Assembly (NCBI GenBank): GCA_017622085.1
Contig: JAGARU010000012.1
Location: 1-58,483 of the forward strand
DNA from: Clostridia bacterium
Lineage (GTDB): Bacteria; Bacillota; Clostridia; Oscillospirales; CAG-272
Direction: 5' to 3'
Length of the DNA: 58,483 bases
This document shows, one piece after another, positions 1 to 8,629 of this stretch; the first letter of the stretch is position 1; every line of letters starts with the position of its first letter. The position numbers and the translations under genes were made by a program. The notes beneath the pieces are model-generated. The model did not search any database. It was not told where the DNA came from and saw only the letters and a list, made by a program, of their open reading frames with translations.

Positions 1-336
1 ATCGCCAAGGGACAGGTTCGCGTAATTACTGAAGCATATGCCAACGGTCTTGTTGAGCCCGACAGCTATGAATTTGATGCAGACGGAAAGATGATTGTTC
101 CCGAAGAGGAAGAGCCTGACACCTTCACGGGTATCCGCGAAGATTATTACTATGAGGATGGTAAAATCTTTGTAGGAGGTAAGGGTATGGTCGAGTTTGA
201 AGGCAACCTCTACTATGTCCTTTATAGCGGCAAGATTGCCAAAGGTCAGATTCGCGTAGTTACTGAAGCATATGCCAACGGTCTTGTTACACCTGACAGC
301 TATGAGTTCGATGCTGACGGAAAAATGATTAAATAA
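1..336 (+). CDS. C-terminal end of a repeat-containing, probably extracellular protein (partial)
   Basis: The reading frame is open from the first base of the window and ends at a TAA at 334-336, so this is the last 111 residues of a longer gene whose start lies outside. Two copies of a 78-residue unit are visible. Each carries a segment beginning IAKGQ and ending EFDADGKMI, and they are joined by an acidic, aromatic stretch (EDYYYEDGKIFVGG). Short Tyr/Gly/Asp/Lys repeats of this kind are typical of cell-surface or cell-wall-associated proteins in Clostridia, but I do not recognise a named family. The protein is acidic and lacks cysteine here. No membrane anchor is visible in this part. Function is unknown; the surface location is an inference from the repeat style and the polysaccharide genes downstream. 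Confidence 0.7.
   Translation: MAKGQVRVITEAYANGLVEPDSYEFDADGKMIVPEEEEPDTFTGIREDYYYEDGKIFVGGKGMVEFEGNLYYVLYSGKIAKGQIRVVTEAYANGLVTPDSYEFDADGKMIK
1..336 (+). repeat. Tandem 234-bp (78-codon) repeat in coding DNA
   Basis: The stretch from 1 to about 96 recurs at 235 to about 330, an offset of exactly 234 bp. By eye most of the roughly 96 aligned bases match, and most differences are at third codon positions. At least one and a half units lie in the window and more probably lie upstream. Confidence 0.8.
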
Positions 337-353
337 TCTGTTTATATAATCTT

Positions 354-377
354 CCCTTGCCTCAAACGAGGCAGGGG
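354..377 (+). terminator. Hairpin after the repeat protein, possible terminator
   Basis: A 10-bp stem (354-363 with 368-377, one U.G pair) closes an AAAC loop 18 bases after the stop codon. No T-run follows, so it is either a weak or factor-dependent terminator or an mRNA 3'-end stabiliser. Confidence 0.45.
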
Positions 378-474
378 AGCTACACGAAAATCAGTACCTC
401 CACGTGGTGTGTAGTGGACAACAAATCTAATGATTTGGCAAAAACTGATTAATTTCACGAGAAGGAGAATAGCG

Positions 475-1023
475 ATGTTTCAAAAAATAATGCGCGTGTT
501 GCGCGCAATTGTGCTTAAATTTCGATTAGGCAAAAAATGTCGTTTAGAAGGCATTCCTTGTTGTGAAAAGGGTTCAAAGATCAATATTAAAAAAGGATTT
601 CTGTCGATTGGCCGAGGTTTTCATTTTCGCTCGGGGGCATACATTGCTGTTGTGTGCGATGGGAAAATGGTTGTTGATAGTGGAGTGTTTGTGAATCGTA
701 ACTGTAGTTTTGTGTGTCAAAAAGCCATTACGATTGGTGCCAACTGTTCATTTGGTCCGAATGTTGTTGTATACGATCATGACCATAGGTTTGGAATAAA
801 TGGTATTGAGAAAGGCTATAAGACAACGCCTGTTATAATCGAAGCAAATTGTTGGATCGGTGCAGGTGCTATCATTTTGCGAGGCACTCACATTGGTGAA
901 GGGTCTGTGATCGGTGCGGGAACTGTTGTGCAAGGGGTAATTCCACCGCATTCATTGGTGACACCACTGGGAGGCCGAACATTGTCCATTGTTCCGATTG
1001 AAGATCGAGATAGAGAGATATAA
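475..1023 (+). CDS. Hexapeptide-repeat (LbH) acyltransferase of polysaccharide synthesis
   Basis: 182 residues. The isoleucine/valine-rich, glycine-spaced hexapeptide pattern (for example AITIGANCSFGPNV, CWIGAGAIIL, IGEGSVIGAGTVV) predicts a left-handed beta-helix of the WbbJ/maltose O-acetyltransferase type. The YDHDHRFG segment contains the usual catalytic histidine region. Such enzymes transfer acetyl or other acyl groups from acyl-CoA to a sugar. An ATG at 430 also opens this frame, but only the ATG at 475 has a good ribosome-binding site (AAGGAG at 462-467), so I start there. It is followed after 1 bp by a GT2 glycosyltransferase and lies in a polysaccharide operon, so modification of a capsule or exopolysaccharide unit is likely. 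The exact acceptor is not predictable. Confidence 0.85.
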   Translation: MFQKIMRVLRAIVLKFRLGKKCRLEGIPCCEKGSKINIKKGFLSIGRGFHFRSGAYIAVVCDGKMVVDSGVFVNRNCSFVCQKAITIGANCSFGPNVVVYDHDHRFGINGIEKGYKTTPVIIEANCWIGAGAIILRGTHIGEGSVIGAGTVVQGVIPPHSLVTPLGGRTLSIVPIEDRDREI

Positions 1024-1024
1024 A

Positions 1025-2035
1025 ATGAAGGATGCTGTGACATTTAGTGTGTTGATTCCTGTTTATAATGCTCAGGAATATCTCAAAGAATGCGTGGATT
1101 CTGTTTTGTTACAAACATATCAAAATTTTGAATTGATATTGGTGGATGACGGTTCTACTGACAACAGTGGGTGGATATGTGATAATTATGCAGCAAAATA
1201 TTCGCAGGTTATGGTTTATCACAAGGATAATGCCGGTCAACTTCAAACCAGAAAATATGCACTTGATCGTGCTTGTGGAGAGTATTGCGTATATGTGGAT
1301 GCAGATGATTATATTAGTCCGAACACATTGGAACAATTAGCAAATACGATTGAGCGATATGCATGCGATTGTGTGGTTTACGGCTTTTCCTGTGTGAAAA
1401 ACGGGAAATTGTTGTCTACTACTGTGGATCGCGAAGAGCTAATGATTTCTGACAAAAGAGAGTTATACCTGAAAGTGTTGTCGTCAATGGCTTATAATTC
1501 TGTTTGCAGAAAATGTGTTAGGACATCGGTATTGAAGGATCATGACCACTCTCAATTTTTCCACATTAAGCACGGAGAAGATCTGATCCAAAGTCTGGAT
1601 GTGCTGAAAAACAGCAATAGCGTTGTGTTTCTTCCAAAGGTGTTTTATTATTATCGTCAAAACACGTCGAGTGTTACAAAGACGATTAGATATGAAACAT
1701 ATAATAACGATAATTCGGTCAGAGCGTATGTGTTAGATTTTTTGAAGAGAGAAGGCGTCTTCTCAGAGGAGGATTATGATCAATATCGGAGTTTTTGCAT
1801 CAGGTTTTTGAATCAAAAATTGCAACTTATTGCTTGCTTTGATGTTGATCTTGCGAAGAAAGTGGCGCTTTTCGAGGAGATTAAAAAATCCGACTACTAT
1901 CGTGATTTTTTGAACGCAGGGAAGTATTATAAACGTATTCTCGGGAAAAAAGCACATATTTACGCATTGTTTCAAAGTGGAAAGTACAGATGCTTGATTT
2001 TTTTGGTGAAGTGTTTGAGAAGGTTCAGATTTTGA
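1025..2035 (+). CDS. Family 2 glycosyltransferase (GT-A fold)
   Basis: 336 residues. The N-terminal third is a classic GT2 domain: FSVLIPVYNAQEYL at the start, the nucleotide-sugar motif VDDGSTDNSG, and the metal-binding DADD motif (VYVDADDYISP). The C-terminal half is less conserved and contains charged helices, as in enzymes that add single sugars to an undecaprenyl-linked oligosaccharide. The ATG at 1025 follows the previous stop by one base and has a weak purine-rich site. An in-frame ATG at 989 would overlap the acyltransferase gene and lacks a ribosome-binding site. Donor and acceptor sugars cannot be deduced. It probably acts at the cytoplasmic face of the membrane. Confidence 0.9.
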   Translation: MKDAVTFSVLIPVYNAQEYLKECVDSVLLQTYQNFELILVDDGSTDNSGWICDNYAAKYSQVMVYHKDNAGQLQTRKYALDRACGEYCVYVDADDYISPNTLEQLANTIERYACDCVVYGFSCVKNGKLLSTTVDREELMISDKRELYLKVLSSMAYNSVCRKCVRTSVLKDHDHSQFFHIKHGEDLIQSLDVLKNSNSVVFLPKVFYYYRQNTSSVTKTIRYETYNNDNSVRAYVLDFLKREGVFSEEDYDQYRSFCIRFLNQKLQLIACFDVDLAKKVALFEEIKKSDYYRDFLNAGKYYKRILGKKAHIYALFQSGKYRCLIFLVKCLRRFRF

Positions 2036-2071
2036 ATTGTCTTGGATTAACCGTAAGTGAGGCATGCTAAT

Positions 2072-3550
2072 GTGAAGAGAAAAAGTAGTGTCAGTTTAGT
2101 GTTAATGATCATTATTACAATGGCGACACAGGTGTTAACACTAATGAAGTCTTCGGTTGTGGCGAGTATTTTTGGCGCAACTGCAGAATTGGATGCGTTT
2201 AATCTGGCCAACAACATCGTGTCGTTTTTATTTGGGCTTGTTGCGGCCGGTGTCTCTACAATCATCATTCCCGAATATACAGGCAAGAAAAACCACAAAG
2301 CGGTCAATACATTTATTACAGTTGTGTATGCGGTTGTTTTTGCAGTTATTTCAATGATGATTTTCTTTAGAATACAACTGATTGATGCAGTGAGCAACCG
2401 TGATGAATTGTTTGTTTATACGGCCGGCAGCTTGTTATCTGTGCTACTACTTGCGCAAACACTAGCATCGGTGGCGAATATTACAGTGGCATATTTTCAG
2501 TGCGAAGGGTTCTATAATATTCCGAAAATTATAAGTTTTTTCAGCCATCTGCTTGTAATAACTTTGTTGTATTGTGCTAAGTGGTATAATAAAGATATAT
2601 CTGTTATGCAGTATACGATGATCGTGGCCGCGGGATTGGTCTTTAATTTTGTGATTGATACTGCTGTTGCGCTCAAAAAGGGCTGGCGCTATAAACCGTC
2701 TTTCACCTTTGGTTTGGAAACAGTAGATTTGTTTAAACGTTTCCTCCCAATAATTCCTAGTACAGGTGTATATCATTTGTCGCAAATGATTGATTCGATC
2801 ATCACGGCCCGGCTTGAAACTGGTAGAGTGACAATTTTGAGTTATTCTTCTCAGATTTCGTCTATGGTTAACACGGCTATTGTTGGCAATCTATTGATGT
2901 ACATTTATCCTAGGATTGCAAAGAATATTAAAAGTGATGATTCACAAGCCATGTTTTGGCGGCAATCGGAATTCATCCATTTGGTAGTTTGCCTGATGGT
3001 AGCAGGCTTTGTGGCAATTGGTAAGGAAGCGGTTCTTTTGTTGTTCCATTATGGTGAATTTACGTATGAAGCGAGTGTTAGTGTGTTTTATGGCGCTGCG
3101 ATTTATATTTTCGCTCAGCAGGCAAGTGTAGTACGTAATATGATATACTATTACTTCTATTCAATTGGTGACACTAAAACTCCCGCTACCAACGGTATTC
3201 TCGTTAGTATTATTAATATTGGTGTAAGTATAGTTTTAGCGCATTTTATTGGCTTTTATGGTGTGATTGTTGGAACGGCAATAGCTGCGATATTCTCTAT
3301 GATTATTATGTGTCGTTTCAAGCAAAAAATCGGATATCGGGTGAATCCTTGGACGATTATCGGCCGATATTTTGCCAATCTTGCGATTATGACAGTAACA
3401 ATCGCAGTTGTTTTGGTAACCAAATGGTTGATACCTATCGCCACCCCTTTGCTTAGCATTGCAGTGTTTGGCGTTGAGACGGTGCTTCTTTATGTCGTTG
3501 CTCAATTGGTGCTCAATCGCAAAGTTATCATGGCATATAGACTTCTCTAA
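2072..3550 (+). CDS. MurJ/MviN-like polysaccharide or lipid-linked oligosaccharide flippase
   Basis: 492 residues with about 12 to 14 hydrophobic segments and the MviN/MurJ N-terminal pattern (KSSVVASIFGATAELDAFNLANNI, shown here only as family signature positions about 21-44). MOP-superfamily proteins of this type move lipid-linked sugars across the membrane. In a locus with a glycosyltransferase, an acyltransferase and UDP-sugar enzymes, a role in exporting a polysaccharide unit (Wzx-like) is more likely than lipid II export. Start choice is uncertain: GTG at 2072 has a GTGAGG site nine bases upstream and gives MKRKSS, while GTG at 2057 would add five residues but has no evident site. The DNA is AT-rich, as elsewhere in this locus. 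Confidence 0.82.
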   Translation: MKRKSSVSLVLMIIITMATQVLTLMKSSVVASIFGATAELDAFNLANNIVSFLFGLVAAGVSTIIIPEYTGKKNHKAVNTFITVVYAVVFAVISMMIFFRIQLIDAVSNRDELFVYTAGSLLSVLLLAQTLASVANITVAYFQCEGFYNIPKIISFFSHLLVITLLYCAKWYNKDISVMQYTMIVAAGLVFNFVIDTAVALKKGWRYKPSFTFGLETVDLFKRFLPIIPSTGVYHLSQMIDSIITARLETGRVTILSYSSQISSMVNTAIVGNLLMYIYPRIAKNIKSDDSQAMFWRQSEFIHLVVCLMVAGFVAIGKEAVLLLFHYGEFTYEASVSVFYGAAIYIFAQQASVVRNMIYYYFYSIGDTKTPATNGILVSIINIGVSIVLAHFIGFYGVIVGTAIAAIFSMIIMCRFKQKIGYRVNPWTIIGRYFANLAIMTVTIAVVLVTKWLIPIATPLLSIAVFGVETVLLYVVAQLVLNRKVIMAYRLL

Positions 3551-3592
3551 TACTGAATGGTCATTCTTTGTCATTCAATCATAGGAGGGAGT

Positions 3593-4651
3593 ATGTTTGT
3601 AAATGAAATGAAATTACAAAATAAAACAGTCCTTGTCACTGGCGCGGCGGGATTTATTGGTGCTAATCTTGTCAAGCGGCTTTGCGCAAATGCAAAAGAC
3701 TGTCGCGTGATAGGCATCGACAATCTGAACGATTATTACGATGTGCGACTCAAAGAAACACGGCTTGCGGAATTGCAATCCTTTGATAACTTTTTGTTTG
3801 TCAAGGGGAATATTGCGGATAAAAGCATCATCATCTCTCTATTCGATACTTATAAACCACAAGTTGTTGTGAATTTGGCGGCGCAGGCAGGCGTGCGTTA
3901 CAGTATTGAAAATCCAGATGCATACATTGAGAGTAATATTGTTGGTTTCTTTAACATTCTTGAGGCTTGCCGATTTCATCCTGTAGAACACTTGGTGTAC
4001 GCTAGTTCGTCCAGTGTATACGGTTCCAATGCGAGCATCCCCTATTCTACGGAAGATAAAGCGGATAGCCCGGTGTCGCTTTATGCTGCTACTAAAAAGA
4101 GTAACGAGTTAATGGCACATGCCTATTCCAAACTTTATAATATCCCTTCTACTGGCTTGAGGTTTTTTACTGTGTATGGCCCGGCAGGCCGTCCAGACAT
4201 GGCATATTTCGGCTTTACCAATAAGTTGTTGCAGGGAGAAACTATAGAGATTTTCAACTATGGTAATTGCCAGCGTGACTTTACTTATGTGGATGATATC
4301 ATAGAGGGAATTATGCGTGTTATGCAGAGCCCCCCCGAGCGCGCAACCGGAGAGGACGGGCTTCCGATTCCTCCTTATCGTGTTTATAATATCGGGAATA
4401 ATAAGCCGGAGAATCTTTTGGATTTTGTAAATATACTTCAGGAAGAGCTGATTCGTGCAAATGTTTTGCCAAAGGATTATGATTTTGAGGCGCATAAGAA
4501 GCTTGTTCCAATGCAGCCTGGAGATGTGCCGATCACATATGCAGACACATCGGCGCTCACTCGTGATTTCGGCTTTAAACCGGCCACTCCGCTTCGCGAA
4601 GGTATCCGCAAGTTTGCAGAATGGTATTATGAATTTTATCTAAGCAAGTGA
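3593..4651 (+). CDS. NAD-dependent UDP-sugar epimerase, probably UDP-glucuronate 4-epimerase
   Basis: 352 residues, extended short-chain dehydrogenase fold. The NAD-binding [10 protein letters not shown] lies near residue 18. SSSSVYG and the catalytic Tyr-Lys pair (YAATKKSNE) follow at the expected places. Details such as [16 protein letters not shown] and the DFTYVDDI motif are those of the UDP-glucuronate 4-epimerase subgroup, which makes UDP-galacturonate. The next gene makes UDP-glucuronate, which supports this substrate. The ATG at 3593 follows AGGAGG at 3583-3588, spaced slightly short at 4 bases. An upstream in-frame ATG at 3557 lacks a site. Substrate is inferred from motif and neighbour; other UDP-hexose epimerases remain possible. 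Confidence 0.85.
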   Translation: MFVNEMKLQNKTVLVTGAAGFIGANLVKRLCANAKDCRVIGIDNLNDYYDVRLKETRLAELQSFDNFLFVKGNIADKSIIISLFDTYKPQVVVNLAAQAGVRYSIENPDAYIESNIVGFFNILEACRFHPVEHLVYASSSSVYGSNASIPYSTEDKADSPVSLYAATKKSNELMAHAYSKLYNIPSTGLRFFTVYGPAGRPDMAYFGFTNKLLQGETIEIFNYGNCQRDFTYVDDIIEGIMRVMQSPPERATGEDGLPIPPYRVYNIGNNKPENLLDFVNILQEELIRANVLPKDYDFEAHKKLVPMQPGDVPITYADTSALTRDFGFKPATPLREGIRKFAEWYYEFYLSK

Positions 4652-4662
4652 AAGGGACGAAA

Positions 4663-5895
4663 ATGAAAATCGCAGTTGCAGGAACTGGATACGTTGGTTT
4701 ATCAATATCGGTGCTTTTGGCGCAGCACAATGAAGTGATGGCGGTTGATATTATTCCTGAAAAGGTGGAAATGATCAACAATAGAAAATCGCCGATTCAA
4801 GATACTTACATAGAAAAATATTTTACGGAAAAGTCGCTTAACTTGACTGCCACGCTAGACGCAGCAAAGGCCTATAAGGATGCAGAGTTTGTGGTGATAG
4901 CAACGCCAACCAACTATGATGGCAAAAAAAACTTTTTTGACACCTCTGCTGTCGAAGCCGTTATTCGATTGGTTATCGAGAATAATCCTAGTGCGATTAT
5001 GGTAATCAAATCTACAATTCCGGTTGGCTTTACAGCAGCGATTCGCGAAAAATACCATTGTGAGAATATTATTTTCAGCCCTGAGTTTCTTCGGGAATCT
5101 CAAGCACTGTATGATAATCTTTATCCAAGCCGAATTATCGTTGGCACCGATGTTGGAAATCCACGTTTGGTAAAAGCTGCAAATATATTCGCTGATCTTC
5201 TGCGGGAAGGAGCCATCAAGGAAAATATTGATACGCTTATTATGGGTTATACCGAGGCAGAGGCAGTTAAACTTTTTGCTAACACCTATCTTGCACTTCG
5301 TGTGTCATACTTTAATGAGCTTGATACATATGCCGAAATGAAGGGCCTAGACACCCGACAGATCATTGACGGCGTTTGCTTGGATCCGCGTATTGGCTCC
5401 CACTATAACAATCCATCTTTTGGATATGGCGGATATTGCCTGCCTAAAGATACGAAGCAACTTTTGGCTAACTATGAAGATGTTCCGCAGAACATGATGT
5501 CTGCGATTGTAGAGTCGAATAGAACGCGCAAGGATTTTATTGCGGATCGCGTTTTGAGCATGGCGGGATATTATGGAGAGAATAGTGTGTATGATGCATC
5601 CAAGGAAAAAGAAGTGGTTGTTGGCGTGTATCGTTTGACAATGAAAGCTAATTCGGACAATTTCCGCCAAAGCTCTGTTCAAGGTGTCATGAAGCGAATC
5701 AAAGCGAAGGGCGCCAAAGTGATTATTTTTGAACCTACCTTGCCAGATGGGGAGACTTTCTTTGGCAGTGAAATTGTTAATGATCTTGAGCGATTTAAAA
5801 TGATCTGTAATGCCATTATCGCCAATCGATATGATAGTTGCTTGGATGATGTGGCGGATAAAGTGTATACAAGAGATATTTTTAGACGAGATTAA
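4663..5895 (+). CDS. ugd: UDP-glucose 6-dehydrogenase
   Basis: 410 residues of the UDP-glucose/GDP-mannose dehydrogenase family. The Rossmann motif AGTGYVGLS is at the N terminus. The central dimerisation region contains KSTIPVGFT and SPEFLRES. The catalytic cysteine is in [14 protein letters not shown]. It oxidises UDP-glucose to UDP-glucuronate with two NAD+. Together with the upstream epimerase it would supply uronic acids for an acidic polysaccharide. The ATG at 4663 has AAAGGGA upstream. An in-frame GTG at 4648 overlaps the epimerase stop and is less likely. It is the last biosynthetic gene of the locus. Confidence 0.92.
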   Translation: MKIAVAGTGYVGLSISVLLAQHNEVMAVDIIPEKVEMINNRKSPIQDTYIEKYFTEKSLNLTATLDAAKAYKDAEFVVIATPTNYDGKKNFFDTSAVEAVIRLVIENNPSAIMVIKSTIPVGFTAAIREKYHCENIIFSPEFLRESQALYDNLYPSRIIVGTDVGNPRLVKAANIFADLLREGAIKENIDTLIMGYTEAEAVKLFANTYLALRVSYFNELDTYAEMKGLDTRQIIDGVCLDPRIGSHYNNPSFGYGGYCLPKDTKQLLANYEDVPQNMMSAIVESNRTRKDFIADRVLSMAGYYGENSVYDASKEKEVVVGVYRLTMKANSDNFRQSSVQGVMKRIKAKGAKVIIFEPTLPDGETFFGSEIVNDLERFKMICNAIIANRYDSCLDDVADKVYTRDIFRRD

Positions 5896-5922
5896 TTCAT
5901 TGCTTCAATAGTGGAGGGTGAA

Positions 5923-6096
5923 ATGGAACCCAAAGATTATATTATTGTAAAAATCGAAGGCGAATACGCGTATCTCAGACGGACGGACGTGGTGGAGGAT
6001 GAGGATCTATTCATCGCCATGGCGCTTTTGCCGGCCGGAGTTGATGTGGGCAGTAAGCTTCACTACGAGATGCTGGAGTACACTCCGGTAGAATAG
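5923..6096 (+). CDS. Small acidic conserved protein, DUF3006-like
   Basis: 57 residues beginning MEPKDYIIVKIEGEYA. The pattern (a short strand ending in EGEYAYL, then LLPAGVDVGSKLHYEM) resembles small DUF3006-type beta proteins that are often called possible polysaccharide or RNA-associated, but no activity is established. A strong GGAGG lies just before the ATG at 5923. The GTG at 5911 overlaps that site and is rejected. The gene is 27 bp after ugd and 9 bp before the next start, so it is probably cotranscribed with the sugar isomerase-like gene. Function unknown. Confidence 0.7.
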   Translation: MEPKDYIIVKIEGEYAYLRRTDVVEDEDLFIAMALLPAGVDVGSKLHYEMLEYTPVE

Positions 6097-6105
6097 GAGA
6101 CGGAT

Positions 6106-6927
6106 TTGTTTAAGGTTGGTATATCCACTCACGGAATTCGTGAGGTAAAGGAAGATTGGTTTGCCGGTTGCCGCGCGGCCGGAGTCGAACGAATGGAGTT
6201 GTCCATCGCCGGCGATGCCTGTGACAAGCAAGACTATCCGCAGATTGGCCGATGGGCGAAGGACTATCGAATCGAGCTTTGGTCCTACCACTTGCCCTAC
6301 GTTCCGTGGCAGATCATTGGTGTTTCCGAGCCGGCCAAGGTGCCTAAGACCATAGAGATTTATACAGATCTGATCCAGCGTGCCGCCGACATTGGCGTGC
6401 GCCGTTTTGTGGTTCACCCGGGTGACGGCCCAAACGAGGAAGGCCCTGCGCGTCAGGCCTGTCTTGATTGCGCCAAGGATACGCTGTCCCGCTTGGCGGA
6501 CATTGCCGACAGGGAAGGGGCTGTGATTGCCGTGGAAAATCTGCCGCGCAACTGCCTCGGCCGCACCTCGGCTGAGATGCTGGAGATCCTGGCAACCAAT
6601 TCCAAGCTTCGCTCCTGTTTTGATACGAACCACCTTTTAATCGAGGATCCCGTTCACTACATTAAGCAGGTGGGCAACAAGATCATTACCACCCACGTGT
6701 CCGACTATGATTTTGTGGACGAAAAACATTGGTGGCCCGGAGAGGGAAGGCTGAACTATACGGCGGTGCTGAACGCCCTCCGAGAGGTTGGCTTTGACGG
6801 GACGTGGCTCTATGAGGTTAATTTGACCATCGGAGACCGCACCGAGCTGTGCAAGGCCGTCTACGATAATGCTCAGCGAGCCTTCCGCGGTGAGTTTGGC
6901 TCACCCGATAAAATTCCTCAAATTTAA
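6106..6927 (+). CDS. Sugar phosphate isomerase/epimerase-like TIM-barrel protein
   Basis: 273 residues of the xylose isomerase-like/AP endonuclease 2 superfamily. The metal-site strands are recognisable: VVHPGDG, VAVENLPRN, CFDTNHLL and THVSDYD, placed in order along a TIM barrel. Family members isomerise or epimerise sugars such as inosose, xylulose or hydroxypyruvate. The specific substrate is not evident. Translation appears to begin at a TTG at 6106, five bases after AGGAGA (6095-6100), since no ATG in this frame has a comparable site. The gene ends before a GC-rich hairpin and a strong bidirectional terminator. Confidence 0.85.
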   Translation: MFKVGISTHGIREVKEDWFAGCRAAGVERMELSIAGDACDKQDYPQIGRWAKDYRIELWSYHLPYVPWQIIGVSEPAKVPKTIEIYTDLIQRAADIGVRRFVVHPGDGPNEEGPARQACLDCAKDTLSRLADIADREGAVIAVENLPRNCLGRTSAEMLEILATNSKLRSCFDTNHLLIEDPVHYIKQVGNKIITTHVSDYDFVDEKHWWPGEGRLNYTAVLNALREVGFDGTWLYEVNLTIGDRTELCKAVYDNAQRAFRGEFGSPDKIPQI

Positions 6928-6933
6928 AGCAAA

Positions 6934-6951
6934 ACGCGCCTATAGGCGCGT
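6934..6951 (+). terminator. Perfect 7-bp GC hairpin, weak terminator candidate
   Basis: ACGCGCC, a TATA loop and GGCGCGT follow the sugar isomerase-like gene by 6 bases. No T-run follows. The main terminator is the next one. Confidence 0.4.
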
Positions 6952-6984
6952 CTACGATGAGCAGATTTATAGGTCAAACAAAGA

Positions 6985-7026
6985 ACCGCCGAAAGTGACT
7001 AAATGTTGCTTTCGGCGGTATTGTTA
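6985..7026. terminator. Bidirectional terminator between convergent genes
   Basis: An 11-bp perfect stem (6985-6995 with 7009-7019) is followed on the plus strand by ATTGTTATTTTTT, and on the minus strand by a T-rich CTTTGTTTG. It separates the plus-strand sugar isomerase gene from the minus-strand XRE gene, whose stop codon lies in the plus-side T-run. Confidence 0.85.
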
Positions 7027-7644
7027 TTTTTTGTAGATGATTTGATCACAAGTCAAATTAGCGGAAGCCACGTTTCCTGCACACTCTATTGTTTTAGCGT
7101 GAAGTTTATAGCAATCGGTTATATTGTTACAAACGACTTTCTGTGCATTCAATTCTTTCACATCAATATTTCCTTCACTTTTTATATCCCCGTTAATTGT
7201 ACTGCTTGTTACCGTTTGATGGCACACCACATCTCCGTTAATCGAGCTGTCAGATATAACGTGTCCGTAAACCTCTACCTTGAAATACTGCGTTCTGTCA
7301 TTGCAATCGTGGGGGAAAACGATCTCTATTGGAGGCGTATCCGGTGAAAGGATGGGAGAAACGTTTAATATTTTTGTGCCTCTTATCTGTACCACCCGTA
7401 TGATATCATCGTCTTTCATAAAAGGAGACAACGCTGAATGGCCTGCTATATTGTCCGAAAATAGCGCATCAATGGAAACGCCAAACAAATTGGCAATTTG
7501 AGGTAGCAGTGCAATATCGGGCGTATTAGCATGATGTTCCCACTTCGAAACTGCTTGATAAGAAACTCCTAATTTGTCCGCGACTTGCTCTTGCGTCAGA
7601 TTGTTCTGCTGCCGTAATTGTTTTATATTATTGCCGATATTCAT
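7024..7644 (-). CDS. XRE-family regulator with a bactofilin-like beta-repeat C-terminal domain
   Basis: 206 residues. The first 65 are a Cro/CI-type helix-turn-helix (LTQEQVADKLGVSYQAVSKW), which binds DNA. The region after about residue 110 is a series of short hydrophobic strands punctuated by polar turns (INGDVVC, INGDIKSEGN, NIDVKELNAQ), as in bactofilin or polymer-forming right-handed beta-helix domains. The start at 7644 has GGGAGG eight bases upstream. An upstream in-frame ATG at 7725 would add 27 residues ahead of the motif and overlap the promoter. What the C-terminal domain senses or assembles is unknown. The gene is AT-rich compared with the metabolic genes. Confidence 0.8.
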   Translation of the reverse strand: MNIGNNIKQLRQQNNLTQEQVADKLGVSYQAVSKWEHHANTPDIALLPQIANLFGVSIDALFSDNIAGHSALSPFMKDDDIIRVVQIRGTKILNVSPILSPDTPPIEIVFPHDCNDRTQYFKVEVYGHVISDSSINGDVVCHQTVTSSTINGDIKSEGNIDVKELNAQKVVCNNITDCYKLHAKTIECAGNVASANLTCDQIIYKK

Positions 7645-7672
7645 TGCATCTACCTCCCTTGGTTGTAATATT

Positions 7673-7701
7673 ATTATATCATCTTTGGATGGGTTTTCCA
7701 A
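7673..7701 (-). promoter_or_regulatory. Sigma-A promoter of the XRE/beta-repeat gene
   Basis: On the minus strand TTGGAA (7696-7701) and TATAAT (7673-7678) are separated by 17 bp. The -10 element is 29 bases before the start codon. Confidence 0.7.
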
Positions 7702-7820
7702 TAGAGCGGATCTCTTGTTTCTCAACCGTTGCTTGAGTCTGGCTTGTTTTCGAATCTACAAAAGCAATTACAACCGGAAGGCTTCCTTTACGTAGGAGAG
7801 TGCAGGGCAAGCGTGCAAAA

Positions 7821-7850
7821 AAGGAGTACGAACAAATGCTCATACTCCTT
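7821..7850 (-). terminator. Terminator of the phosphoribosyltransferase gene; 7702-7914 otherwise empty
   Basis: An 8-bp stem (AAGGAGTA 7821-7828 with TACTCCTT 7843-7850) is followed on the minus strand by TTTTTTGC. It lies 65 bases beyond the stop of the phosphoribosyltransferase-like gene. I see no gene in 7702-7914. Confidence 0.75.
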
Positions 7851-7914
7851 TGTTTTTATGATTAAATCGCTTTCGGGAAGGGTCCGTGTAGGAACGGCGT
7901 TTTTATTTGTTTGA

Positions 7915-8559
7915 TTAAAGCTTGGAGAATCCGTGGCAATTCATCAGCGCGTCGATCTTCTTGCCTTCCTTGCAGAGGGGGCATTCGTTGGACGGGCAGG
8001 TGAAGTAGCCGGGCAGGTCATTGGGGTTGAATACGGAGGTAACGGGATAACCGCCGCACTCCTCGGCAGTGGAGAAGATGGAGGCAACGCCTACAACCTC
8101 GCCGCCGTAGTACTTAACAGCCTCAATTGCGGCCTTGGCGGTGTAGCCGGTCGCAACGGATACAGCCAGAACAAGCACGTGCTTACCCTGAATCATGGGC
8201 ACGATGTTATCGCGGAACAAAAGCTGAGAGCCGCTGGTAGTCTCGGGCGTTACGATATAAATCGTCTGATGAGCATTGATGTTCATAAACTCATTCTTGG
8301 TCAATTCGTTCGCCAAGCAAGTACCGATAACCTCGGTTCCATCCAGACAAAGAATGGTATCCACGATCTTAGTGGAATAGTTGTAGCCACTGCAAAGCTC
8401 ACGGGCGACAGCCTTCGCCTCGGACAAGCGGGACTTTTGCGCGGCAACGTCAATATAGTAGTTGCTGTGGGAGTGGTTGGTGGCAAAGTGTCCCTGAGCA
8501 ACGCGAAGGTACAGATTGTTGTGTTTGGTCTTGATCTTAGAAATGGTTGTTGTCGGCAT
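7915..8559 (-). CDS. Phosphoribosyltransferase-like protein (orotate PRTase-related) with altered PRPP loop
   Basis: 214 residues. The alpha/beta core and the loop VLVLAVSVATGYTAKAA place it in the type I phosphoribosyltransferase family near PyrE-like proteins. Functional enzymes carry two acidic residues directly before the TG.T loop to bind the ribose of PRPP. Here that position reads A-V-S-V, so PRPP chemistry may be lost or altered. The C terminus holds CPSNECPLC, a likely metal-binding cysteine cluster. GGAGGAG lies seven bases before the ATG, and the gene has its own promoter and terminator, so it is a single-gene unit. It could be a regulator or a salvage enzyme; calling it pyrE outright is not justified. 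Confidence 0.7.
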   Translation of the reverse strand: MPTTTISKIKTKHNNLYLRVAQGHFATNHSHSNYYIDVAAQKSRLSEAKAVARELCSGYNYSTKIVDTILCLDGTEVIGTCLANELTKNEFMNINAHQTIYIVTPETTSGSQLLFRDNIVPMIQGKHVLVLAVSVATGYTAKAAIEAVKYYGGEVVGVASIFSTAEECGGYPVTSVFNPNDLPGYFTCPSNECPLCKEGKKIDALMNCHGFSKL

Positions 8560-8600
8560 AAAAGCTCCTCCTCGGTATACTTGTGTTGGGAATATAAGTT

Positions 8601-8629
8601 ATTATACAACAAATCGGAGCAGATTTCAA
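8601..8629 (-). promoter_or_regulatory. Sigma-A promoter of the phosphoribosyltransferase-like gene
   Basis: TTGAAA (8624-8629, read on minus) and TATAAT (8601-8606) are separated by 17 bp, 41 bases before the start codon. Confidence 0.8.
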
